From NCBI GenBank assembly GCA_027485075.1, contig JAIXRT010000002.1:1-23346 (forward strand): a stretch of 23,346 nt of DNA. Direction: 5' to 3'. The position numbers and the translations under genes are program-made. This document shows, piece after piece, positions 5,270 through 12,656 of the stretch (the stretch's first letter is position 1; every line of letters starts with the position of its first letter). Source of the stretch: Cytophagaceae bacterium (lineage in GTDB: Bacteria; Bacteroidota; Bacteroidia; Cytophagales; Spirosomataceae). The notes under the pieces were generated by a model that was not told the DNA's origin, made no database searches, and saw nothing but the letters and a program-made list of their open reading frames with translations.

Positions 5270-7693
5270 GTGAAAAAAGCGCTATTCGCCTTTGTATTAC
5301 TACTTTCTTTCTCCTCCAATGCGCAGTTGGGTTCGATTTCAGGGTTAATTACCTCGGAATCAAACGAGGCACTTCCAGGCGCAACAATCGTTTTAGTCGG
5401 TACCGTTCGGGGAGTAGAAAGTAATCTCAAAGGGAATTACGTACTGAAAGGCTTAAAACCCGGATCCTACACGGTCAAGGCTAGCTTTGTAGGCTATAAA
5501 CCAAGCACCAAAGAAATTACCATTCAAGGCGCAGAGCAGCATGAAGTAAATTTCAGCTTAAGTGATGTGACCGAACTAGAAGGGGTCTCTGTCTCCGCCC
5601 AATCCGGTGTCAAAGGCAATACATTTTTGCCTCAGGTAAACGAATATACCATCACAGCTGGGAAGAAAAATGAAGTTATCGTGCTTGACAACCTGCAGGC
5701 GAATTTAGCCATGAATAACTCCCGTCAAATTTTCTCTAGAACTCCAGGAATCTCAGTTTGGGAAAGTGATGGGTCAGGCATTCAATTGGGGGTTGCTTCC
5801 CGGGGACTTTCACCCAACCGTTCATGGGAATTCAATGTGCGCATGGATGGGTACGACATCACGCCTGATCCTATGGGATACCCAGAGGCTTATTATACGC
5901 CACCCATGGAGGTCGTTGACCGCATCGAAATCATTCGTGGTGCGAGCTCCTTGCAATATGGCCCGCAGTTTGGAGGACTCATGAATTTCGTTTTACGTAA
6001 ACCTGATTTATCGACCAAGCTAGTCGTAGAAAGTCAAAACACGACGGGGAACAATGGATTGTTTAGTTCATTTAACTATGTGGGAGGTACGTCAGGCCGA
6101 CTGTCCTATACGACTTACTACCAAAAAAGACGTGGAAATGGTTGGCGCCAAAACGCTTATTTCAACACCGACCACTCCCATGCAGAAGTTTCATATGCGT
6201 TATCGAACAAACTAAAAGTAGGCGCGCAGTTGACCTACATGCAAACAGAAAGCCAACAAGCCGGCGGGTTAACGGATGTGGCTTTTGCCCAAAATGCCCA
6301 ACAAAGTTTGCGTGCTAGAAACTGGTTTAGCAATCCCTGGTTTATCTATGCGCTCACGGCGGACTACATTATCAATACGGACTCTAAACTTAGCGTCAAG
6401 TATTTTGGCACGACGGCTGAGCGTAATTCCATTGGATTTACAAGATCTATCACTGAAATAGATCCGTTGGGTAGTCGCCAAGTAGATCGAGATTTATACC
6501 AAACTAATGGCCTAGAATTGCGCTACTTGTTAAATTATAATCTAGGCACTTGGAAAAATACGGTTGCAACCGGAATTCGGTATTTTCATGGTGACATGAA
6601 GCGCAAGCAGGTGGGGGTAGGCAGCGCTGGAAATGATATGAATTTTGCCGTTCAAGGCTTGTATTTACGTGATTTGAATTTCCAAAACATCAATTATGCC
6701 GCTTTTGCAGAAACCATATTGCGTCCTACAGATCCCCTACTTATCACGCTGGGCGCGCGCTTGGAAAAAATAGATACGCGCATGGCTGGACAGTCTGGAT
6801 TAAGTACTGCTGGGGTACCGCTAGCTGCAGTTCCTAGCCGCCGGGGAAGATCCTTTGTTTTACTGGGTGTTGGTACCGAATACAAACTTAGTCCAAACAC
6901 GAAATTGTACAGTAACATTGCACAAGCCTATCGTCCAGTTTTGTCCTCTGATTTATTGCCTCCGGCAACAACGGATGTCATTGATCCCAATTTATCAGAT
7001 GCGCGCGGGTTCAACTTTGACCTAGGCTATCGGGGAGAAATTAGTAATTACTTGACTTTCGATGTGGACTATTTTTACTTGGATTATGCTAATCGCATAG
7101 GGACCATTTCGCAAACAAACAGCGAAGGAAAAATTTACCAATACCGGACAAATCTGGGGCATTCGGTTTCAAAAGGGGCGGAGGCATACATTGATTTTAG
7201 TCCTACCACTGCCTGGTTAAAACATCAGCGCTGGGGTAACATTTCCATCTTTGCATCGGTAGCAGCCATTCGTGCGCGTTACTTAGACTTCCAAACGACA
7301 TCGGTCATTAATGGCAAAATCGTGGAGGGAAATCTAGCAGGTAAACACGTGGAAAATGCCCCGGACAAAATCAATCGCTATGGAATTACCTATTCCAAAA
7401 AAGGCCTATCTGTCAGTTGGCAAATCAGCGACATCAGTCAAGCCTTTGCTGACGCGAGTAACACGGTAACCCCTAATGCAGCAGCGACTACAGGTCTAAT
7501 TCCTGCCTACCAAGTACAAGATATTTCTGGGTCTTATAAATTCAAAAAATATGCCCAACTGAAGTTTGGGGTGAATAACTTAACGGATGCGCGCTATTTT
7601 ACACGCAGATCTGGGGGTTATCCGGGCCCAGGTATTTTGCCTGCCGATGGCCGTACGTGGTATATAGGCTTGAATGTGAGATTTGCGAATTAG
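5270..7693 (+). CDS. TonB-dependent outer-membrane receptor, FecA-like
   Basis: Outer-membrane transporter energised by TonB, probably for ferric citrate or another iron chelate. From the GTG at 5270 it has 807 residues: signal peptide 1-19 (VKKALFAFVLLLSFSSNAQ), a carboxypeptidase-D-like beta domain (about 21-95), a plug domain (about 145-245) with the VMDGY-like RMDGYDITPDPMGYP segment and IRGASSLQYGPQFGG, and a long beta-barrel to the C-terminus (LNVRFAN). The YGPQxxGG segment and the PYGYPEAYY-like region recall FecA. The GTG start is preferred because it begins exactly at the signal peptide and lies behind the promoter and operator; the in-frame ATG at 5219 lies ahead of the -7 box. No FecI/FecR pair is in the window. 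Substrate is inferred. Confidence 0.9.
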   Translation: MKKALFAFVLLLSFSSNAQLGSISGLITSESNEALPGATIVLVGTVRGVESNLKGNYVLKGLKPGSYTVKASFVGYKPSTKEITIQGAEQHEVNFSLSDVTELEGVSVSAQSGVKGNTFLPQVNEYTITAGKKNEVIVLDNLQANLAMNNSRQIFSRTPGISVWESDGSGIQLGVASRGLSPNRSWEFNVRMDGYDITPDPMGYPEAYYTPPMEVVDRIEIIRGASSLQYGPQFGGLMNFVLRKPDLSTKLVVESQNTTGNNGLFSSFNYVGGTSGRLSYTTYYQKRRGNGWRQNAYFNTDHSHAEVSYALSNKLKVGAQLTYMQTESQQAGGLTDVAFAQNAQQSLRARNWFSNPWFIYALTADYIINTDSKLSVKYFGTTAERNSIGFTRSITEIDPLGSRQVDRDLYQTNGLELRYLLNYNLGTWKNTVATGIRYFHGDMKRKQVGVGSAGNDMNFAVQGLYLRDLNFQNINYAAFAETILRPTDPLLITLGARLEKIDTRMAGQSGLSTAGVPLAAVPSRRGRSFVLLGVGTEYKLSPNTKLYSNIAQAYRPVLSSDLLPPATTDVIDPNLSDARGFNFDLGYRGEISNYLTFDVDYFYLDYANRIGTISQTNSEGKIYQYRTNLGHSVSKGAEAYIDFSPTTAWLKHQRWGNISIFASVAAIRARYLDFQTTSVINGKIVEGNLAGKHVENAPDKINRYGITYSKKGLSVSWQISDISQAFADASNTVTPNAAATTGLIPAYQVQDISGSYKFKKYAQLKFGVNNLTDARYFTRRSGGYPGPGILPADGRTWYIGLNVRFAN

Positions 7694-7947
7694 TCATAGT
7701 GAAAACGACATTTGGCAATTTGGATTTCGTCATCCACGATTCGATATATCAATCGATGTTCTTCATCAATTCTTCTCGACCAAAATCCGGCATAATTGTA
7801 TTTTAGTGCTTCCGGCTTCCCAATTCCTTCAAAAGGACTTCTAGAAATCTCCTTAAGCAGCTCATTAATCCGCTTGATTTTGTGCTTATCAATTTTCTGC
7901 CAATACAGATAGTCTTCCCAAGAAAGCTCCGTGAATACGATTTTCAT
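7690..7947 (-). CDS. yoeB: YoeB-family mRNA interferase toxin
   Basis: Ribosome-dependent mRNA-cutting toxin of the RelE/YoeB fold, 85 residues, full length. The catalytic set of E. coli YoeB falls at the same numbers: E46 (GKPEALK), R65 (EEHRLIYR), H83 and Y84 in the closing RFHYD. The start codon overlaps the antitoxin stop by one base (TAATG), so the two are translated together. Its stop overlaps the stop of the convergent TonB receptor gene by 3 bp (7690-7693). The toxin appears intact. Confidence 0.96.
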   Translation of the reverse strand: MKIVFTELSWEDYLYWQKIDKHKIKRINELLKEISRSPFEGIGKPEALKYNYAGFWSRRIDEEHRLIYRIVDDEIQIAKCRFHYD

Positions 7948-8198
7948 TATTCAGCAAGACCTTTATAGAGTTTCTTGCCTTCTTTTAATGATTCGATGGA
8001 TTCGTCTAATCGCTGTTGATTCTTACGAGAGGATAATTCGTGCTGCGTACTTCTTAACGAGTTATACTCTTCTAATGACATGATAACCACTCCCGTATCC
8101 TTTCCTCGATTAATGATCAACGTATCAAAGCTCTCTGTCACACGATCGAAGTAGCTCTTGATATCTTTTCTAAAATCTGATAATGTTGTCGTTAACAT
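7947..8198 (-). CDS. yefM: YefM/Phd-family antitoxin
   Basis: Neutralises YoeB and represses its own operon. From the ATG at 8198 it has 83 residues: an N-terminal DNA-binding Phd/YefM fold (MLTTTLSDFRKDIKSYFDRV, then TLIINRGKDTGVVIMSLEEYNSL), followed by a charged, flexible C-terminus (RKNQQRLDESIESLKEGKK) that would wrap the toxin. The frame is open to 8231, but those 11 extra codons run through the operator and promoter, so the 8198 start is chosen. It stands directly before yoeB. Confidence 0.95.
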   Translation of the reverse strand: MLTTTLSDFRKDIKSYFDRVTESFDTLIINRGKDTGVVIMSLEEYNSLRSTQHELSSRKNQQRLDESIESLKEGKKLYKGLAE

Positions 8199-8200
8199 AT

Positions 8201-8230
8201 TGTACCATTTTGTGTACAAATATATGTACA
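8201..8230. promoter_or_regulatory. YefM-YoeB operator: TGTACA motifs on a 12-bp period
   Basis: TGTACA occurs at 8213-8218 and 8225-8230, with a one-mismatch copy TGTACC at 8201-8206, so the three are exactly 12 bp apart. E. coli yefM-yoeB is known to be controlled through adjacent palindromes with TGTACA cores 12 bp apart, and this matches. The motifs surround the -7 box and reach into the leader. Confidence 0.85.
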
Positions 8231-8247
8231 TATTCTACAAATGCAAA
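8217..8247 (-). promoter_or_regulatory. promoter of the yefM-yoeB operon
   Basis: On the minus strand TTTG (8244-8247), 19 nt, TATATTTG (8217-8224): a full match to the Bacteroidota promoter. The -7 box sits between and overlaps the TGTACA operator cores, so a bound antitoxin complex would cover it. Predicted transcription start is near 8212, giving a leader of about 14 nt. Confidence 0.75.
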
Positions 8248-8278
8248 AATAAAAAAGCCCCGCATCTGCGAGGCTTTT
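8243..8278 (-). terminator. intrinsic terminator of the sugar isomerase-like gene
   Basis: On the minus strand, AAAAGCCTCGC, loop AGAT, GCGGGGCTTTT gives an 11-bp stem with one G-U pair (8253-8278), followed by TTATTTTT. It lies 20 bp after the stop of the gene ending at 8299. Its T run overlaps the -33 element of the yefM promoter, so the toxin-antitoxin operon begins right where the previous transcript ends. Confidence 0.88.
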
Positions 8279-8298
8279 CTTTTCTCATACACCTGAAC

Positions 8299-9177
8299 TT
8301 ATTTAAATCCGATTTTCTCCAATCCTTTATGGCTAATCACGATTGCTTCTAATGCCGTCTCGTTATAACACGCATCTTGCTCCACGAAATAATACTCCAT
8401 GCCCGACAATTTTTTGTTGGCTAAGACACGCTTGAAATCAATCTTTCCGTTCCCAACTGGAGCAAAACGACCTTGATCATCCATGTCTTTCACATGCCAA
8501 ATCTTAAAACGACCTGGGTAGCGATTGAAATATGCCACTGGGTCAGCGCCCGCTTTGGTCACCCAGTATAAGTCCATTTGAAAGTTGACATACTTAGGAT
8601 TACAATGCTCAAGTAAATAATCAATCGTAACGATTCCTTCAGCATCCTTAACGAATTCAAAATCGTGATTGTGATACAACAACTGCAAACCAGCCGCAGC
8701 ACACTTCTCACCTAATTTGTCTAAGATTTCAGCCAAATTCTTCGCACCACCTTTCATAGTCATGCGTTTGTTCACATTGTCAAACCCAAACAATCCCATC
8801 GGAGGAACTGGAATTACGAAGTATTTGAATCCTGCTGTTTTTAAGTCAGCAATTTGCTGATCTATGTTTTCAAAATTAGCCGATCCTTGATGTGCAGAAA
8901 TCGGTGTTAATTTCATTTCGTCCAAAAGCGCCTTGAAATCGGCTGGAGATAAATTATAAAATTTGCCGTTGTTGTAACCTGCAGACTCCACATTGACGTA
9001 ACCCGCTTGTGCTACTTTTTGTAAGGTTGCACGCGCATCTTTCATCGCATCGCGAACCGTATATAAGGCTAAACCACCAAATGGTTTTTCGGATTGTAAT
9101 TCCTTATCAGAAGGCTTAAAGGAAACTAACGACATCGCAATCACGGCGCATATCGCAACTATAGATTTCATTTTCAT
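8299..9177 (-). CDS. exported sugar phosphate isomerase/epimerase-like TIM-barrel protein
   Basis: Xylose isomerase-like TIM barrel (AP endonuclease 2 superfamily), 292 residues, with an N-terminal hydrophobic signal segment (MKMKSIVAICAVIAMSLVSF), so likely exported. Candidate metal ligands at the usual strand ends: H96 (ISAHQGS), H169/H171 (LLYHNHDFEF), D202 (FQMDLYW), H228 (KIWHVKD) and E266 (YFVEQD). Exported members of this family in Bacteroidota are often found with sugar dehydrogenases, and some act on 3-keto sugars; the substrate here is unknown. It stands alone on its strand, with a strong terminator behind it. It is not a close copy of the second isomerase at 13582. Confidence 0.88.
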   Translation of the reverse strand: MKMKSIVAICAVIAMSLVSFKPSDKELQSEKPFGGLALYTVRDAMKDARATLQKVAQAGYVNVESAGYNNGKFYNLSPADFKALLDEMKLTPISAHQGSANFENIDQQIADLKTAGFKYFVIPVPPMGLFGFDNVNKRMTMKGGAKNLAEILDKLGEKCAAAGLQLLYHNHDFEFVKDAEGIVTIDYLLEHCNPKYVNFQMDLYWVTKAGADPVAYFNRYPGRFKIWHVKDMDDQGRFAPVGNGKIDFKRVLANKKLSGMEYYFVEQDACYNETALEAIVISHKGLEKIGFK

Positions 9178-9386
9178 TAATAAAGTAGGTTAAATTGACA
9201 AAGGCACAATTTAATGTATTTTTTTGATAAAATAAGAGCGCCCCATGGATTCGCTGCCATGCAATTGTATGCTTTTTTTCAATTTAGGCATCTAGGAGAT
9301 CTTTAAACAGCCAAAAAATTTAATATGCTCCGTAGCTTAAACGAATTTGAATCCTGTATTTTTACGCCGTTAAAAACAACATACCC

Positions 9387-10340
9387 ATGAAATTAGCCAG
9401 CAAAATTATCGGCGGACTATTCGGCCTTCTGTTCATTCTATTATTCATCATTTGTGAACGCGATCGGCCCGTTGATGAGCTGATTCCTTTATATGCTAAT
9501 CAGGATTCCAAGTTCATGCCCATCTTAGGTATGAACGTACATTACCGCGACGAAGGTGTACAAACGGATTCTATCCCCTTGATTTTATTGCATGGCATGT
9601 CGTCCTCGTTAAATACCTGGGATAGTGTCGCGATGGGCTTGAAGGCTGAACGGAGAGTAATTAGTTTGGATTTACCAGGCTTTGGCTTAACCGGCCCTTC
9701 CCCAGAAAATGCCTATAATTTTACGTATTACAACAAATTCATCGATTCATTCACCACCCGATTAAAGATCAAACGCTTTATCCTCGCAGGCAATTCCATG
9801 GGCGGCGCTATCTCTTGGAATTATGCGTTGCACAATCCACAAGGGCTGGCCAAAATGATATTGATCGATGCAGCTGGTTATCCTAAAAAAGGCGAGAGTG
9901 GATCTTTAGGTTTCAAAATTGCCTCCACACCGGTAATCAATAATTTATTACTTTACGCTACCCCCAAATTTTTGGTACGCAAGAGTTTAGAGACTGTTTA
10001 TCATGATCCAGCACGCGTGACTGATGCGCAAGTGGAGCGTTTTCATGACATTGCTATTCGCGAAGGGAACCGGGCTGCAGCTTTAGAAATTTTCAAAGGG
10101 TCCTTTACAGGAAGTTCGAAGCGTTTCTTGGATTCCCCAGTTCTCAAAATTAAAGACATCAGAACGCCTACACTAATCTTGTGGGGCGACAAGGATAATT
10201 TGATAGGCGTTAACAATGTGGACAATTTCTTGCGTGATATACCAGGGAGCCGGGCGGAAATCTATAAAAACGTGGGCCACGTTCCGATGGAAGAGGTACC
10301 CGGGAAAGTTGTCAATTCTATGTTGAAATTCGTCCGATAA
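9387..10340 (+). CDS. membrane-anchored alpha/beta hydrolase
   Basis: Alpha/beta-fold hydrolase of 317 residues. Residues about 5-22 form one membrane helix or uncleaved signal (IIGGLFGLLFILLFIICE). The core shows the oxyanion HG motif (LILLHGMSSSLNTWD, H69-G70), the nucleophile elbow G-N-S137-M-G-G, the acid in WGDKD (D270) and the final base H298 in VGHVPMEE. A lid-like insertion lies between about 165 and 235. This pattern fits esterases and C-C bond hydrolases of the MhpC type; the substrate cannot be told. It has its own 209-bp upstream gap shared with the divergent isomerase gene, in which I see no clear promoter box. Confidence 0.9.
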   Translation: MKLASKIIGGLFGLLFILLFIICERDRPVDELIPLYANQDSKFMPILGMNVHYRDEGVQTDSIPLILLHGMSSSLNTWDSVAMGLKAERRVISLDLPGFGLTGPSPENAYNFTYYNKFIDSFTTRLKIKRFILAGNSMGGAISWNYALHNPQGLAKMILIDAAGYPKKGESGSLGFKIASTPVINNLLLYATPKFLVRKSLETVYHDPARVTDAQVERFHDIAIREGNRAAALEIFKGSFTGSSKRFLDSPVLKIKDIRTPTLILWGDKDNLIGVNNVDNFLRDIPGSRAEIYKNVGHVPMEEVPGKVVNSMLKFVR

Positions 10341-10400
10341 CTAAACGAATAATGACTTTTCGTAGCACTTAGGTCGTAACAATGTTTGAAAAATAGTCGT

Positions 10401-10408
10401 TACCTTTG
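10401..10408 (+). promoter_or_regulatory. -7 promoter box of the CotH-family gene
   Basis: TACCTTTG is an exact TAnnTTTG box, 35 bp before the ATG at 10444. A -33 TTTG is not present at the usual 19-21 nt; the nearest TTTG (10385-10388) is only 12 nt away. The box is therefore a candidate only. Confidence 0.4.
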
Positions 10409-10443
10409 CCCAAATTTCACCCTTACCTGCACGTAAACGCATC

Positions 10444-11892
10444 ATGCTAAAACGCCTACTTTTTCTCTCCCTGGTCATTTTCATTTCCTGCGAAAAACCT
10501 ACTGAAATTCCAGTTGCTATTCCAAAAGGTGATGATGGCCAGCAATTCGCGGTTGAAGTTGGCGAAAGTGAGGTCCCCTACCTCGTCATTACCACCGAAG
10601 GAAAAGAGGTGAAATATGGATCAGATGTAGTGGGCCAACTGAAAATTTATAAGCAAAAAAAGCTCGCACAAGAGCAACGGATTTCCATTTCATACCGGGG
10701 TAAAACAAGCTTCCGGCTCTCCGACAAAAAAGCGTATAATTTCGAAACGATTACGCCCACGGGCGATGGCGTGGATGTGGCCTTTTTAGGTATGCCTGCA
10801 GAAGAAGATTGGCGATTGATTGGTCATATTGTCAATTTTAAGGACAAATATCAAATTGACAAAAGCCTAATTCACAACTATGTAGGGTATGAATTCTCCC
10901 GCAAAATAGGCAAGTATGCGAGCCGTGGCCAGCTCGTTGAAATCGAAGTCAATGGCGTTTATCAAGGGGTCTATTACTTCTGTGAAAAAGTTAAACGGGA
11001 TAATAACCGGGTAAATATCAAATCGCTGAATGCGACTTCTACCAACCTAACCGGCGGATATATCTTAAAAATTGACAAAGCGGACGCAGGTCCCGAACAT
11101 GACGGAAAACCAGATAGTTATTTCATGGCCAACTGGAATGATGATGCCACATACAATGAGTTCAATAGCTTCAGAAGTAAATTTGACATCTTCGCTAAGG
11201 AAATCTCCTTCCCGCCGTTTTTAGCACCCTATCATCCACAAAAATATGTAGAAACCTATTTCACTTACGATTACCCGAAAGCTGAGGAGATTACGAAAGC
11301 ACAAAAGGAATACATCGCTAAATACATCGACCAATTTGAACGGGCACTAGTAGCAGACGACTTTTCAGGAAATACGCGTACTTATTCCAATTTTATCGTA
11401 TTGCCTTCTTTTGTTGATTATTTCATCATCAGCGAATTATGTAGAAATGTAGACGCATACCGCATCAGTACATTTCTGGAGAAAGACCGAGACGGGCGCT
11501 TAGCTATGGGGCCAGTTTGGGATTTAAATCAAGGGTTTGAAGATGGTGCCCGAGTTCCTATGAATGAGTGGGTGGCCAATTACAACCGAATTGTGACCAA
11601 TGATGCCTGGATGGTGCCGTTCTGGTGGGATCGCCTATTAGCTGATCCACTCTTTAGAAATGCAGTAAAAGTTAGGTGGCAATCGTTACGCAAGTCTGAA
11701 CTAGCCACAGCTTCTATGCATGCCATCATAGACGAAGCCGCGCAAACCCTTAAAAAATCAGGCGCCGCGACACGAAATTATGCCATTTGGGACAAAGGCA
11801 CCTCGGTCAATCATGACGTTTCGATCCAAAAACTTAAACAATTTGTCACCGACCGGTCCGCTTGGATGGATGGTAAAATCAACGCATGGTAG
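10444..11892 (+). CDS. CotH kinase family lipoprotein
   Basis: Exported lipoprotein of 482 residues: signal peptide with lipobox FISC (Cys16), a short beta-rich region (about 35-85), then a CotH domain. CotH proteins are atypical protein kinases first known from Bacillus spore coats, where CotH phosphorylates coat proteins. Recognisable parts are YRGKTSFRLSDKKAYNFE, the helix region DKSLIHNYVGYEFSRKIG, EIEVNGVYQGVYYFCEKV, the RVNI turn, and GPVWDLNQGFE with D360 and N362 as the likely metal-binding DxN. Domain order and length fit Bacteroidota CotH lipoproteins; targets outside spore formers are unknown. It ends 21 bp before a convergent gene. Confidence 0.88.
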   Translation: MLKRLLFLSLVIFISCEKPTEIPVAIPKGDDGQQFAVEVGESEVPYLVITTEGKEVKYGSDVVGQLKIYKQKKLAQEQRISISYRGKTSFRLSDKKAYNFETITPTGDGVDVAFLGMPAEEDWRLIGHIVNFKDKYQIDKSLIHNYVGYEFSRKIGKYASRGQLVEIEVNGVYQGVYYFCEKVKRDNNRVNIKSLNATSTNLTGGYILKIDKADAGPEHDGKPDSYFMANWNDDATYNEFNSFRSKFDIFAKEISFPPFLAPYHPQKYVETYFTYDYPKAEEITKAQKEYIAKYIDQFERALVADDFSGNTRTYSNFIVLPSFVDYFIISELCRNVDAYRISTFLEKDRDGRLAMGPVWDLNQGFEDGARVPMNEWVANYNRIVTNDAWMVPFWWDRLLADPLFRNAVKVRWQSLRKSELATASMHAIIDEAAQTLKKSGAATRNYAIWDKGTSVNHDVSIQKLKQFVTDRSAWMDGKINAW

Positions 11893-11913
11893 TTAACTTA
11901 AGCACGTCGTAGC

Positions 11914-12204
11914 TTAAACATTCAGAAAATGTGTCACCAAATTCGCCCATTCCTCCTCCAAGGAATACGAAGGCCGCGTTTTCTTCGCGCGCGTATACCA
12001 GTAATCCGCATTCCAGCTATCCCCTTCCTTGCGATGCAAATAGGCATGAACCCAAGCTGCATCTAACCCTGGTGATTGGTCCACTAAATCATGTGCTCTT
12101 TTCCAATCACCTTTGGCATCATACCAAAGGCTTTTTAAAATCGTCGAAAGCTGCGGATCGGGTGTGACTAACGCGAAGGTTTCTTTAAATGATTCGATAT
12201 TCAT
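11914..12204 (-). CDS. small conserved protein, TPR-like helices, function unknown
   Basis: 96 residues, soluble and acidic-aromatic, with no signal peptide. The middle reads as helix pairs similar to a tetratricopeptide repeat: LWYDAKGDWKRAHDLVDQ, then AAWVHAYLHRKEGDSWNADYWYTRA. I know similar small proteins from other Bacteroidota but no function for them. It is co-transcribed with the DUF2200 gene: its ATG overlaps that gene's stop by 4 bp (ATGA). Confidence 0.75.
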   Translation of the reverse strand: MNIESFKETFALVTPDPQLSTILKSLWYDAKGDWKRAHDLVDQSPGLDAAWVHAYLHRKEGDSWNADYWYTRAKKTRPSYSLEEEWANLVTHFLNV

Positions 12205-12563
12205 GCTGATTTTCGTAAGATTTTATCCATGGATTTGCCTTTGGCTAACTCGTCCACAATTTTGTCTAAATAGCGAACCTGTTGGGTCAGTGGATTTTCA
12301 ATATCTTCCACGCGGTAACCACAAATGAGGCCTGTGATGAGCGAGGCATTTGGATTTAATGTTGCTTGATCAAAAAAGCTTTCAAAGTTTGCATTCGATG
12401 CAACCAGCTGACTTACCTCTTTCTCATTAAATCCTGTGAGCCATTCAATTACTTGGAGTAATTCGGCTTCGGTCCGACCCTTACGCTCGACTTTGGCGAG
12501 GTATAAAGGATAAACCGTTGCGAAGCTCATCTGAGCAAAACGCTCGTCTTGATTTTTACTCAT
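12201..12563 (-). CDS. DUF2200 family protein
   Basis: 120 residues, full length for DUF2200, a family of unknown function. Diagnostic stretches: MSFATVYPLYLAKVERKGRTEAE, VIEWLTGF, FESFFDQATLNPNASLITGLICGYRVEDIENPL and the closing RYLDKIVDELAKGKSMDKILRK. No membrane or export signal, so cytoplasmic. First gene of a two-gene operon, with the ATGA overlap to the small TPR-like gene. It is divergent from the DUF4350-like gene over about 93 bp. Confidence 0.92.
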   Translation of the reverse strand: MSKNQDERFAQMSFATVYPLYLAKVERKGRTEAELLQVIEWLTGFNEKEVSQLVASNANFESFFDQATLNPNASLITGLICGYRVEDIENPLTQQVRYLDKIVDELAKGKSMDKILRKSA

Positions 12564-12656
12564 AAAAATTACTCCAATTTTAACTGCCGGAAATTAAAGA
12601 CAATTGGTAAATTATCAATTTTTCATCTAATTTACTTTCCATTTAAACCGATTTCT

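Noticed and set aside
9244..9277. Hairpins (CATGG-N8-CCATG, and CATGC-AATT-GTATG followed by seven T) resembling a plus-strand terminator
   Set aside because: The stems are only 5 bp, one with a G-U pair, and no plus-strand gene ends upstream because the gap lies between divergent genes.
11898..11917. TTAAGC-N8-GCTTAA inverted repeat between the CotH gene and the convergent small gene
   Set aside because: AT-rich 6-bp stem with no T run on either side, overlapping a stop codon; not convincing as a terminator.
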